Source: Riemerella columbipharyngis (GTDB taxonomy: Bacteria > Bacteroidota > Bacteroidia > Flavobacteriales > Weeksellaceae). From it: a stretch of DNA of 64,000 bases. Of this stretch, positions 7,288 through 15,274 are shown piece by piece. The stretch's first letter is position 1. Each line of letters opens with the position of its first letter. The DNA is taken from NCBI RefSeq assembly GCF_900101995.1, contig NZ_FNAS01000002.1:62001-126000 (forward strand), written 5' to 3'. The notes below the pieces were generated by a model. That model had not been told where the DNA came from. It saw only the letters and a program-made list of their open reading frames with translations, and searched no databases. The position numbers were made by a program, and so were the translations under genes.

Positions 7288-8103
7288 TTAGTATTTTTCA
7301 ACTACTATAGCATAATCGTTATCAGTTCGTGAATCGGAGGAATTTGCTGAAAAAAATGTCACTCTGTAATAGACCTCATTAGCCGAATCTACCAGATGTA
7401 CTAAAATCAAACTCCCAGTTGTCAAAGGAAAATTACTGTTAGAAGAAGGGGCTAGATTTTTCCAAGTAGTCATATCTCTGGGGCTAAATGTAATACCCCC
7501 ATTAAGATAATAAAACCTATTACTAGCCATCTGTTTATTGTATCCAAAATCTAGTCTTCTATTTCCTGTTAAAGTAGCAATATCATCTCTAAAACGCACT
7601 TGAGGCCTCCACACGCTACCATCTAAATGAATACGAAATTCCAAGTCTAAGGATTTAACTGTTTTGTCGTCCAAAGGAGTAGTAGATGTATAAACAATTT
7701 TACTTACTTCTACTCCATCAACTTCTGTTTTTACATTCCTCCATAGATATGGAGGCTCAGTACCATTCGGATTTCTTTCATATATATAGTATCCTGGCCT
7801 GTTAACTTCTGTAGTTTTAGCATCAGAGCTGTCATAACCGGTCACATCTGTAACGAAAATCAATGTTCCTACTTGATCATCACTATCAGCATAAGCACTA
7901 TTTTTTGCTTTTAGTTGAGCATATGTAAGTTTTGGAATAATTACACCTTCTGCTGTACTAGGTTCTGTGCTATAAGGTTTTACCTCCAGCGTAGCTGCAG
8001 GAGATTCCGTGTTAATGCCTACTTTGCCTTCTTGCTGTGCATAAATCATTGGGGCGAAAAGTAAACATACCGCTGTAGATAATTTTATCAGTCTTTTTCT
8101 CAT
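7288..8103 (-). CDS. Secreted protein with VGINT-x-P-x-ATLE N-terminus (paralogue 1)
   Basis: The 271-residue product has a signal peptide ending in MIYAQQ, then GKVGINTESPAATLEV and VIIPKLTYAQLKAKNSAYAD. The middle YYIYERNPNGTEPPYLWRNV and the end YRVTFFSAN...YAIVVEKY align with the same regions of the next gene (YYYDAPNEVWRK; YRVTYYRARDN...YILSAEKF), so the pair arose by tandem duplication. The family role is unknown. No type IX C-terminal signal or lipobox is seen, so how it stays at the surface is open. Confidence 0.7.
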   Translation of the reverse strand: MRKRLIKLSTAVCLLFAPMIYAQQEGKVGINTESPAATLEVKPYSTEPSTAEGVIIPKLTYAQLKAKNSAYADSDDQVGTLIFVTDVTGYDSSDAKTTEVNRPGYYIYERNPNGTEPPYLWRNVKTEVDGVEVSKIVYTSTTPLDDKTVKSLDLEFRIHLDGSVWRPQVRFRDDIATLTGNRRLDFGYNKQMASNRFYYLNGGITFSPRDMTTWKNLAPSSNSNFPLTTGSLILVHLVDSANEVYYRVTFFSANSSDSRTDNDYAIVVEKY

Positions 8104-8128
8104 CGCTATTTTTTTATAATAAAGGTTG

Positions 8129-8136
8129 CAAAGATA
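8129..8136 (-). promoter_or_regulatory. -7 box for the secreted paralogue pair
   Basis: Minus-strand TATCTTTG, a perfect -7 element, about 25 bases before the first gene's ATG. The upstream region is a long A/T tract without a clear -33. Confidence 0.5.
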
Positions 8137-8251
8137 ACAATTTTCATATACTAAAAAAAATATTTCTTTTTTATTTTTTAAATAAAGTGTTATTTCTTCT
8201 CATTAAAAACAACAAAAAGATCATTATAATTACAAAACAATATCTAAAATC

Positions 8252-8308
8252 AATGAATTTACGACATTACCACGATAATAACAACAACAATAATAATGTA
8301 AATTCATT
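8252..8308. other. Hairpin in the 300-base gap after the ABC exporter
   Basis: AATGAATTTAC (8252-8262) pairs perfectly with GTAAATTCATT (8298-8308). The loop is an AACAACAACAATAATAA-type simple stretch. It may terminate the minus-strand exporter transcript, although the stop lies 97 bases away; no gene was seen in 8104-8404. Confidence 0.35.
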
Positions 8309-8404
8309 AAAGATTCCGTAAAATAGAATTCAACCTTGAAGATGGTTAATTACTTTTTATTTATCAATAGAAAAACAATCAATAAGACAGAAATAATTTT
8401 TATT

Positions 8405-10144
8405 TTATTTTATCTGGGATTGATACAATAAAGAATAGTAGCCATCCTTAGCCAAAAGCTCTTGATGAGTCCCTGCTTCTACTACTTTGCCTTTATGCAT
8501 TACAATAATTTTATCGGCATTCACTATAGTAGATAGACGATGGGCTACAATAATAGAAGTTCGGTTTTTGGTGATTTTTTCTGTGGCACTCTGTATCAAT
8601 TTTTCACTCTCGGGGTCTATGGAAGAAGTCGCCTCGTCCAGAATAAGAATTTTAGGATTAGAAAGATATGCCCTTAGAAAAGATAGCAACTGCCTTTGTC
8701 CTAATGATATAGATGCTCCACGCTCACTTACAACATATTGGTACCCCCCCGGAAGACTTTCTATAAAATCATCCACCCCTATTTCTTGGGCTATGTTTTT
8801 TATTTCTTCTAATGTAATATGAGACTCGCCCAGCGTAAGATTTTCAAAAATACTTCCATTAAATAAAAATACATCTTGTAATACCACGCCTATATTTCTA
8901 CGAAGCTCATAGAGGTCATATTCTCTTAAATCTACCCCATCTAACAAAATACGCCCAGAACGGACATCATAAAACCGTGTAATCAAGCTAATAATAGTAG
9001 ATTTTCCTGCTCCCGTAGCCCCTACTACAGCCACAGTTTCTCCTTTGTTTACTCGGAAGTTTATGCCTTTCAGTACCTCTTGTTTATCATCATAAGAAAA
9101 ATGTACATTATCAAATACTATTTCGCCTTGGATATACTCCAGCTTTTTATTTCCTGTATTGGGCATTTCTTCACTCTGCTCCATTACTCCCAAAACACGC
9201 TCTGCCCCCACCAGACCTCTTTGGATATTATTAAATCTATCTGCTATCTGCCTAAGCGGACGAATGAGCATACTGATAAATTGTATAAAAGCAATCACCT
9301 CTCCGGGAGTAGCGTCACTACTGTACAATGCTTTATACCCCGCATAAAACAAAATCAATCCAATGAATACAGAAGAAATAAGCTCTACCACAGGGAAGAA
9401 CAAAGAAAAATAAAAAACAGTTTTCAGCAATGCGGTTCTCAGCGTTAAATTAATCTCATCGAATTTCTTAAACTCCGCTTGCTCTCTATTAAACACCTGA
9501 ATAATAGACATTCCCGAAAGCCGCTCTTGTACAAATGAGTTTTGTATGGAAGTCCACTGGCGTTCGTCTCCAAAAGCCTTCTTCAATCTCGTCTGAAAGA
9601 ATCTGGTAATTATCAACATTACAGGCAGTATAGCCAATGCTATAAAACTCAATTTGGCATTGACATTAAACATTGCCACCAAAACCATTACCACACGAAG
9701 AACATCACCAAATACCATAAGAAAACCGTCTGTATAAATCGTCGCGATAGTTTCTACATCACCCACTGCTCTGGTTACCAATTGCCCTATGGCGGTTTTA
9801 TCAAAAAATGAAGTCTTGAAGTAAATCAACTTATGATAGAGATGCTCCCGAATATCCCTTATCGCATTCTGAGAAATATAGTTAGACAAAAAAACCAATG
9901 CGAAATTAAGAAAGGTCTCTGCAAAAACCAAACCTACAAGCCAATAAATATCATGCATTAAAAGCACTTTGCTTTTATGTCTAATGATATCGTAATCTAC
10001 AATGTCTTTGGTAAGAATAGGACGATAGGTAGAGACAAATGCCAAAATAACAGAAGTGATAAAAGCTGTGATAAACCACGCCCTGAACTTCATTCCAATA
10101 GAAAACAATTGCTTGATTATAGCCCTCGTTGATTTTTTTTTCAT
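8405..10144 (-). CDS. ABC exporter half-transporter (MsbA/MdlB type)
   Basis: A 579-residue fusion of a six-helix membrane domain (residues about 1-320) and a nucleotide-binding domain. The ATPase part shows Walker A GATGAGKST, the signature SLGQRQLL (ISLGQ in place of LSGGQ), Walker B ILILDEATSS and H-loop IIVAHRLST. Such homodimers or heterodimers export lipids, peptides or drugs across the inner membrane; the substrate cannot be told. The signature replaces the usual GGQ by LGQ, a common variant. Its ATG follows directly on the truA stop (TAA-ATG), so the two are translationally coupled. Confidence 0.9.
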   Translation of the reverse strand: MKKKSTRAIIKQLFSIGMKFRAWFITAFITSVILAFVSTYRPILTKDIVDYDIIRHKSKVLLMHDIYWLVGLVFAETFLNFALVFLSNYISQNAIRDIREHLYHKLIYFKTSFFDKTAIGQLVTRAVGDVETIATIYTDGFLMVFGDVLRVVMVLVAMFNVNAKLSFIALAILPVMLIITRFFQTRLKKAFGDERQWTSIQNSFVQERLSGMSIIQVFNREQAEFKKFDEINLTLRTALLKTVFYFSLFFPVVELISSVFIGLILFYAGYKALYSSDATPGEVIAFIQFISMLIRPLRQIADRFNNIQRGLVGAERVLGVMEQSEEMPNTGNKKLEYIQGEIVFDNVHFSYDDKQEVLKGINFRVNKGETVAVVGATGAGKSTIISLITRFYDVRSGRILLDGVDLREYDLYELRRNIGVVLQDVFLFNGSIFENLTLGESHITLEEIKNIAQEIGVDDFIESLPGGYQYVVSERGASISLGQRQLLSFLRAYLSNPKILILDEATSSIDPESEKLIQSATEKITKNRTSIIVAHRLSTIVNADKIIVMHKGKVVEAGTHQELLAKDGYYSLLYQSQIK

Positions 10145-10894
10145 TTACTCTCTAATAAAACGATTCCAGTCATACCCCACATCTACCAAAAAAAGACCTT
10201 GTGCCGGCGCCGAACTTCCTGCCATATTTCGGTGTTTTTTTTCTATGATGGTTTTCAATTCCTCCGGTGGTATTTTTTTTAGCCCAATGTCCACCATCGT
10301 CCCCACGATAGCCCTCACCATATTTCTCAGAAATCTATTGGCGGATATTGTGAAAATCAAAAGCTCTCCGTCCTTTACCCATTCTGCTTTATAGATTTCA
10401 CAGAGATTGGTTTTAGTATCGGTATTAAGTTTAGAAAAGCTCGTAAAATCATTGTAATCAAAAAGATAACCACAAGCCTTGTTCATCAAATCCAAATCCA
10501 GAGATCTTTTCCAATGTTGCCAAGCCGAATTTCGGGTAAAAGGATTTTTATCTAAAGAGATATAATATTCGTAAGTCCGATAAATCGCGTCAAAACGAGC
10601 GTGAAAATCAGGGGTTACCTTGAAAATACTCCGAACCGCAATATCCGGCGGCAAAAATCCGTTAAGCCTTTTTACCAAGTCCTCTCCTACCTCTGTATTC
10701 GTATCCCAGTGGGCAAACATTTTCTTGGCGTGGACACCGGTATCCGTACGCCCTGCTGCAGTTATTTTTATATGCTCTCTTAGTATTGTGGATAGTGCTT
10801 TTTCCAATTCTTCTTGTACGGAAATCTGGTTCGGCTGTATCTGATAACCAAAATAATTTTTACCGTCATAAGAAAAAGCAATACAATATCTCAT
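10145..10894 (-). CDS. truA: tRNA pseudouridine(38-40) synthase TruA
   Basis: The 249-residue protein isomerises uridines 38-40 in the anticodon arm of tRNAs. The family start RYCIAFSYDGKNYFGYQ, and the catalytic motif AAGRTDTGVHA with its aspartate (about residue 51), are intact. The later FLRNMVRAIVGTMVDIG block is diagnostic. Length is normal. It directly precedes the ABC exporter. Confidence 0.95.
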   Translation of the reverse strand: MRYCIAFSYDGKNYFGYQIQPNQISVQEELEKALSTILREHIKITAAGRTDTGVHAKKMFAHWDTNTEVGEDLVKRLNGFLPPDIAVRSIFKVTPDFHARFDAIYRTYEYYISLDKNPFTRNSAWQHWKRSLDLDLMNKACGYLFDYNDFTSFSKLNTDTKTNLCEIYKAEWVKDGELLIFTISANRFLRNMVRAIVGTMVDIGLKKIPPEELKTIIEKKHRNMAGSSAPAQGLFLVDVGYDWNRFIRE

Positions 10895-10909
10895 TAAATC
10901 ATTATAAAT

Positions 10910-10961
10910 AACAAACCTCTACCCTTTTTTTATTTCTAAAAAAGTACGAGCAAGGTTTGTT
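10910..10961 (-). terminator. Possible long-loop terminator between ferredoxin and truA
   Basis: AACAAACCT (10910-10918) pairs with AGGTTTGTT (10953-10961) over a 34-base loop that itself contains T and A tracts. The perfect 9-bp stem suggests it separates the ferredoxin transcript from truA, but the large loop makes this uncertain. Confidence 0.35.
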
Positions 10962-10990
10962 AAAGTTTTATTTCTGTTAAATAACAATGC

Positions 10991-11320
10991 CTATGGATAT
11001 GGTGCCAGCTGTACCTCAAGGCCTTCCAATTCCTCTGTGATAGGAATCTGGCATCCCAATCTGGAATTGTCCTGCACATGAAAAGCCTCTGCCAGCATAG
11101 CGTCTTCCTCGTCGCCCATCTCCGGAAGCGGAGTGTCGTTTAAGACATAGACTTGGCAAGATGCACACATCGCCATTCCACCGCATACACCTATCGTACC
11201 GTCTTCCGCTATTTCGTAGGCTCTTACCACTTCCATCAAGCTCATCGCCATATCGGTAGGTGCCGCTACATTATGCGTTACACCATTACGATCCGTAATT
11301 TTAATATTTACATCTCCCAT
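10991..11320 (-). CDS. [2Fe-2S] ferredoxin, adrenodoxin type
   Basis: The 109-residue protein carries cluster ligands C46, C52, C55 and C90 (C-x5-C-x2-C-x34-C), the pattern of vertebrate-type ferredoxins, with GVCGGMAMCASCQVYV as the core. It carries electrons between a reductase and an acceptor. The ATG is one base after the stop of the flavoprotein reductase, which strongly suggests that reductase is its electron donor. The acceptor is not encoded here. Confidence 0.9.
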   Translation of the reverse strand: MGDVNIKITDRNGVTHNVAAPTDMAMSLMEVVRAYEIAEDGTIGVCGGMAMCASCQVYVLNDTPLPEMGDEEDAMLAEAFHVQDNSRLGCQIPITEELEGLEVQLAPYP

Positions 11321-11321
11321 A

Positions 11322-12374
11322 TTAGTCTATTTTTTTCACTACTGCCTTTTCAGCCTCTTTACGACTGCCATCAAACCCATCTACACCGCTTACGGTAGTA
11401 TATTTGAGGACATAGTTTTTACCCGGGTTCAGTCTTTTGTAAACACTTTGACACATCAGTGTAGCTTCGTGGAAACCACAGAGAATCAGCTTGAGTTTAC
11501 CCGGATAAATATTCACATCACCAATAGCATAAATCCCTTCCCTATTAGTTTGATAATCCAAAGAATTATCTACTTTGATGGCATTCTTTTCTATCTCAAG
11601 TCCCCAGTCTGCTATAGCACCAAGCTTAGGTGTAAGCCCGAACAATGGAATGAAATAGTCTGCGGTAATCTCTACCTCTTCACCCTCTTTAGTAATGATA
11701 AGGCTTTCTACATGTCCATCACCTTTTATTCCTGTAACTTCTGCAGGGGTGATAAGATTTATTTTACCTTGGTCTTTCAGTACTTGTACTTTTTCCACAG
11801 AATCCAAAGCCCCACGGAACTCATTTCTTCTATGCACCAGTGTTACCTCTTTAGCGACATCAGACAAGAAAATACTCCAGTCCAGTGCAGAATCTCCCCC
11901 GCCTGCAATCACAATTTTTTTATCTCTAAAAACTTCAGGGTCTTTTACAAAGTACTCTACCCCTTTCTCTTCATAGAGGGCGATATTTTCAATAGGTGGT
12001 TTCCTTGGCTCAAAAGTCCCGAGGCCTCCTGCTATCGCTACGGCTTTAGCGCGGTGAACAGTTCCTTTATTCGTTACCACCTCAAACCACTCATCGTCTA
12101 TTTTCTCCAAAGTCATTGCCGTTTCAGCGAGTGTAAATCCGGGCTGGAATTGCTTAATCTGCTCCATCAGGTTATCAATAAGATCTCCTGCATTTACAGA
12201 CGGATATCCCGGAATATCAAAAATAGGTTTTTTGGGATACAACTCTGCCAACTGCCCTCCCGGCTGTGGCAATGCGTCTATAATATGGCATTTTAGTTTT
12301 AATAGTCCTGCTTCAAAAACAGCAAAAAGCCCTGTAGGCCCTGCTCCTATGATAAGTAAGTCTGTTGTAATCAT
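11322..12374 (-). CDS. Ferredoxin--NADP reductase, thioredoxin-reductase-like
   Basis: The 350-residue flavoprotein has an FAD-binding GAGPTGLF at residue 10, PGGQLAELYP, a NAD(P)-binding IAGGGDSALDWS near residue 158 and the C-terminal AIGDVN motif. It lacks the CxxC redox pair of thioredoxin reductase, so it belongs to the YumC/FNR2 type that reduces ferredoxin with NADPH. Immediate linkage to the [2Fe-2S] ferredoxin supports this. A minus-strand -7 box lies about 38 bases before its ATG. Confidence 0.88.
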   Translation of the reverse strand: MITTDLLIIGAGPTGLFAVFEAGLLKLKCHIIDALPQPGGQLAELYPKKPIFDIPGYPSVNAGDLIDNLMEQIKQFQPGFTLAETAMTLEKIDDEWFEVVTNKGTVHRAKAVAIAGGLGTFEPRKPPIENIALYEEKGVEYFVKDPEVFRDKKIVIAGGGDSALDWSIFLSDVAKEVTLVHRRNEFRGALDSVEKVQVLKDQGKINLITPAEVTGIKGDGHVESLIITKEGEEVEITADYFIPLFGLTPKLGAIADWGLEIEKNAIKVDNSLDYQTNREGIYAIGDVNIYPGKLKLILCGFHEATLMCQSVYKRLNPGKNYVLKYTTVSGVDGFDGSRKEAEKAVVKKID

Positions 12375-12411
12375 TGGAAAAACTTTTTTTGATAAATTTA
12401 GATTATATTTG

Positions 12412-12419
12412 CAAAAGTA
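12412..12419 (-). promoter_or_regulatory. -7 box for the reductase-ferredoxin operon
   Basis: Minus-strand TACTTTTG, a perfect TAnnTTTG, 38 bases before the reductase ATG. A -33 element was not clear. Confidence 0.5.
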
Positions 12420-12481
12420 GTGATTTTTAAAGTTACAGCATTATAATATTTGTCATAAGTTTCAAAAATATATTTTGAAAT

Positions 12482-12498
12482 GTGGCAAGCTCTTTGCG
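12482..12498 (+). promoter_or_regulatory. Sigma-54-like promoter before the DUF3108 gene
   Basis: TGGCAAGCTCTTTGCG has GG and GC exactly 10 bases apart and matches the -24/-12 consensus TGGCAC-N5-TTGCW at nearly every position. No TAnnTTTG box was found before this gene. Expected start near 12510, leaving about a 30-base leader. Confidence 0.55.
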
Positions 12499-12539
12499 AA
12501 GAACTTTAAATCTATTAGTAAATTAAATTAGTTATAAAA

Positions 12540-13304
12540 ATGAAAAAAATATTTCTTTTATTATTATTCGTAATGACTGGGCTGTCATCGGCTCAAATCA
12601 ACAACATCAAATCGGGTGAAAAATTAGTTTATAGAGTCCACTACGGACCACTGAATGCCGGATATGCCACCCTTACCGCTACAAATACGACCTACAAAGG
12701 ACAGCCTACCCTATTCGTGAAAGGTGAGGGAAGAACTTCGAGAACGGTAGGTTTTTTCTTCAAAGTAAAAGATTTGTACGAAAGTTTCATCAATATAAAA
12801 ACCGGACTGCCAAGCTACTACATAAGAAATGTAAAAGAGGGTAACTACACCCAGCATTTGGAAACTGTATTTAACCACGATAATAATACTTTAATCCTAT
12901 CCGACAAAAAAAATAATACCCCTCCAAAAATGATAAAAACTGTAAGTGGAGTTCAGGATATGCTCTCTGCATTTTATTATCTGAGAAGCCTTAACAACAA
13001 AAATCTCAACATAGGAAGCGTCATCAAAATAAATGTATGGATAGATGACAACCTTTTTCCATTCCAGCTAAGAGTAGTAGGTAAAGATGTGAAAAGTACC
13101 AAGTTTGGAAAAATAGAATGCCTTAGAATAATCCCAAGAGTAATGAGCGGACGGGTATTCAAAGACAAAGAAGGGGTAACAATGTGGGTAACTAATGACG
13201 CCAACCACATCCCTATAGAAGTGAAAGCCGAATTGGCTGTAGGCTCTCTAAAAGCAGATATAGACGACTACCAAAATATAATGTTCCCTATCAATTTCAA
13301 ATAA
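12540..13304 (+). CDS. DUF3108 domain secreted protein
   Basis: The 254-residue protein has a signal peptide (MKKIFLLLL...LSSAQ) and the DUF3108 start GEKLVYRVHYGPLNAGYATL. The rest is beta-rich, with VSGVQDMLSAFYYLR and a closing I-P-I-E-V-K-A segment that is conserved in the family. The family is periplasmic and of unknown function, sometimes linked to envelope biogenesis. The start is chosen because it gives the signal peptide and lies 42 bases after a sigma-54-like promoter. It converges on the aminotransferase-fold gene across a shared terminator. Confidence 0.82.
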   Translation: MKKIFLLLLFVMTGLSSAQINNIKSGEKLVYRVHYGPLNAGYATLTATNTTYKGQPTLFVKGEGRTSRTVGFFFKVKDLYESFINIKTGLPSYYIRNVKEGNYTQHLETVFNHDNNTLILSDKKNNTPPKMIKTVSGVQDMLSAFYYLRSLNNKNLNIGSVIKINVWIDDNLFPFQLRVVGKDVKSTKFGKIECLRIIPRVMSGRVFKDKEGVTMWVTNDANHIPIEVKAELAVGSLKADIDDYQNIMFPINFK

Positions 13305-13328
13305 AGTCAAGACAACTTGGCTTTATTT
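13303..13328. terminator. Shared terminator between convergent genes
   Basis: AAAGTCAAG (13303-13311) pairs with CTTGGCTTT (13316-13324) with one G-U pair; T residues follow on the plus strand. It begins inside the DUF3108 stop codon. Confidence 0.7.
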
Positions 13329-13336
13329 TTTTTGTA

Positions 13337-14155
13337 TCAATGCAACAACATTGCACGCCACTGCTCCACCATACTGGAAAATCGTGTGTTAGGAAATGTT
13401 TTATTCCTGATTTTAGAAACAGAATGAATCCCCTTGGTATCCGAAATCATAAGAATTTCTTCCGCTTTTTGACTTTCAAATGCTATGATTTCCGCTTGCT
13501 CTATATCAGCGAGTTTTTGGCGGTGCACAAAGGTAACAAAACTCTCCATCAGAGGCGAAATATAGACTCCTTCCGATTGTTTAGGAATTTTGATGACATT
13601 ACCTTCCAAAAAAAGGAGATTTCCATAAATGCCTCTTGCTATTCGTTTGTTAGAATTAAGAAGTAGTAAATCATCTAGATCGTTTTCTTTAGCGTAAATT
13701 TCCGCATAAATATTCTCGGGACAGTGTGTGCGTATATTGCTCAACAAGTTTGTATTCACGAAGATTTCCTTTATGAGATCCATTTCTATTTCTTGATTAA
13801 TAGAAAATAGATTAGGCTCTTCTTCTATTTCATAGAAATAATGAACAGGCGCTTTACTAGAGAAAATATCTTCTCTATTTCTAAAAACGATAAAGTTGAT
13901 TCTTCCGGAATTTATCTTTTGTTCAGAGATAGCCATGGTAAATGTCTCTACAAAAAACTCAAGTGTAAAGCTAAGAGGAATATTCATTCTCATTTTTCGC
14001 ATAGAAGACATTAGAAAAAAATAGACATCTTCTGCAAGATATATTTTTTCCTGAATAAAGAAAAAAGACACCGATACAGCATCTCCATTGATGAAGGCAC
14101 CATTGGAATAGGGCTTTGCCTCTTCCGGTGATAATAATTGTCCGTTGAGATACAT
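13337..14155 (-). CDS. Class IV aminotransferase-fold protein lacking PLP residues
   Basis: The 272-residue protein aligns with the branched-chain aminotransferase / aminodeoxychorismate lyase fold: MYLNGQLLSPEEA, then a two-domain pattern ending AEEILMISDTKGIHSVSKI. But in the segment where the PLP lysine should stand (around IRTHCPENIY, residues 141-150) there is no lysine between K129 and K156, and the usual (V/T)-E-(G/C) glutamate before the N-L-F motif is arginine (R174 in RIARGIYGNLLF). It may therefore be a non-enzymatic homologue. It could sit in the folate (PabC) pathway by descent only. Confidence 0.7.
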   Translation of the reverse strand: MYLNGQLLSPEEAKPYSNGAFINGDAVSVSFFFIQEKIYLAEDVYFFLMSSMRKMRMNIPLSFTLEFFVETFTMAISEQKINSGRINFIVFRNREDIFSSKAPVHYFYEIEEEPNLFSINQEIEMDLIKEIFVNTNLLSNIRTHCPENIYAEIYAKENDLDDLLLLNSNKRIARGIYGNLLFLEGNVIKIPKQSEGVYISPLMESFVTFVHRQKLADIEQAEIIAFESQKAEEILMISDTKGIHSVSKIRNKTFPNTRFSSMVEQWRAMLLH

Positions 14156-14216
14156 ACTTTTTATCTTAATTATAAAAAATGAACAACAAAAGACCGCTCA
14201 TTTACTTAAAAATTTT

Positions 14217-14603
14217 CTATGCAGCTCCGAGTTTTATCCTCAGATTTTCAATAAGGTTTTCCCAATAGAGTTTGTTTTCTTCCTCATCACCCGGATCACA
14301 GAAATCTGTAATATTAAGGGATAAATCTTCCGTAATTTCATCAATGATGATGCTCATTTCAAAGAAATTTTTAGTTCCTTCGTCCTCTTCCCATCTGAAT
14401 CTCACAAAACTTTCTGGTTTATAGCGTATAAGTGTAGCTTTTTCTTGTGGTCCGTCTCCCCATCTGAAATAAAAATCGTCTCCTTTTTCTGTTACCTCAT
14501 CTGCAAACCATTCTGCCAATCCTTCCGCCGTAGCCATATATTCATATAATATTTCTGAAAGGCAATGCATTGGAAATTCATAACTCACTTTAATTTTTGC
14601 CAT
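14217..14603 (-). CDS. START-like (SRPBCC) domain protein
   Basis: About 128 residues from the internal MAKIKVSYEF, chosen because the earlier part of the frame is a low-complexity A/T stretch. The SRPBCC fold is suggested by YEFPMHCLSEILYEYMATAEGLAEWFADEV, FYFRWGDGP and the C-terminal helix ENKLYWENLIENLRIKL. This family, widespread in Bacteroidetes, binds hydrophobic ligands in related proteins; here ligand and role are unknown. It lies between the aminotransferase-fold gene and purN in the same direction. Confidence 0.8.
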   Translation of the reverse strand: MAKIKVSYEFPMHCLSEILYEYMATAEGLAEWFADEVTEKGDDFYFRWGDGPQEKATLIRYKPESFVRFRWEEDEGTKNFFEMSIIIDEITEDLSLNITDFCDPGDEEENKLYWENLIENLRIKLGAA

Positions 14604-14702
14604 AATTCTATTTTTTAAGGTTTGCAATATAAAAATATTTTTTGTTTCTGCAAATTTTATCAATAAAAAATTATATTCCCAAAATAGCTTATCTATTAAA
14701 AA

Positions 14703-15269
14703 TCAGTTTAAAACGATACTAATTGCCTTAGGCAAAATCTCATACTCCACCTGATGGACTTTTTTCGATAGTACTTCGGCTGTATCTCCGTAATTAACGC
14801 TTACTTTTTTTTGCAAAACAATCTCGCCCTCGTCTATCCCTGCTGTTACAAGATGTACCGTCGCACCGCTTTCCGGATCTCCGCTGTCTATAACGGCTTG
14901 ATGAACATTCATTCCCCACATCCCTTTACCTCCAAATTTTGGCAATAGAGAGGGGTGTATATTAAGTATTTTTCCGGAGAAAACTTTAAGAATTTCACCG
15001 CTGAGAATAGATAAAAAACCAGCTAAAACAACTAAATCAGTGTTGGCGGGAATTTCTTCAAACAAACGCTCTGCAAAGCGTACGCCTCTTTCAACCAATT
15101 TATACGGAATCCCTACCTTTGCTGCTCTTTCAAGACCATAACACTCTCTGTCTGCAATAACTTTAGAAACTTTAGCATCGGCTATTTCTCCTTTTTTTAT
15201 ACAGTCCAAAATACGCTGGAGATTAGTCCCCGAACCGCTTACCAGCACAACTATATTCTTGGGTACCAT
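14703..15269 (-). CDS. purN: Phosphoribosylglycinamide formyltransferase PurN
   Basis: The 188-residue enzyme transfers a formyl group from 10-formyl-THF to GAR, step three of purine synthesis. It shows SGSGTNLQ (phosphate binding), the DRECYGLERA loop, NIHPSLLPKFGG with the catalytic N-H pair, and HLVTAGIDEGEIV with the aspartate. Length is usual. It lies 5 bases after purM. Confidence 0.93.
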   Translation of the reverse strand: MVPKNIVVLVSGSGTNLQRILDCIKKGEIADAKVSKVIADRECYGLERAAKVGIPYKLVERGVRFAERLFEEIPANTDLVVLAGFLSILSGEILKVFSGKILNIHPSLLPKFGGKGMWGMNVHQAVIDSGDPESGATVHLVTAGIDEGEIVLQKKVSVNYGDTAEVLSKKVHQVEYEILPKAISIVLN

Positions 15270-15274
15270 AACGA

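Noticed and set aside
8640-9450. Plus-strand frames inside the ABC exporter gene
   Set aside because: No motif, no promoter or ribosome site, and the minus strand encodes a complete transporter with all ATPase motifs.
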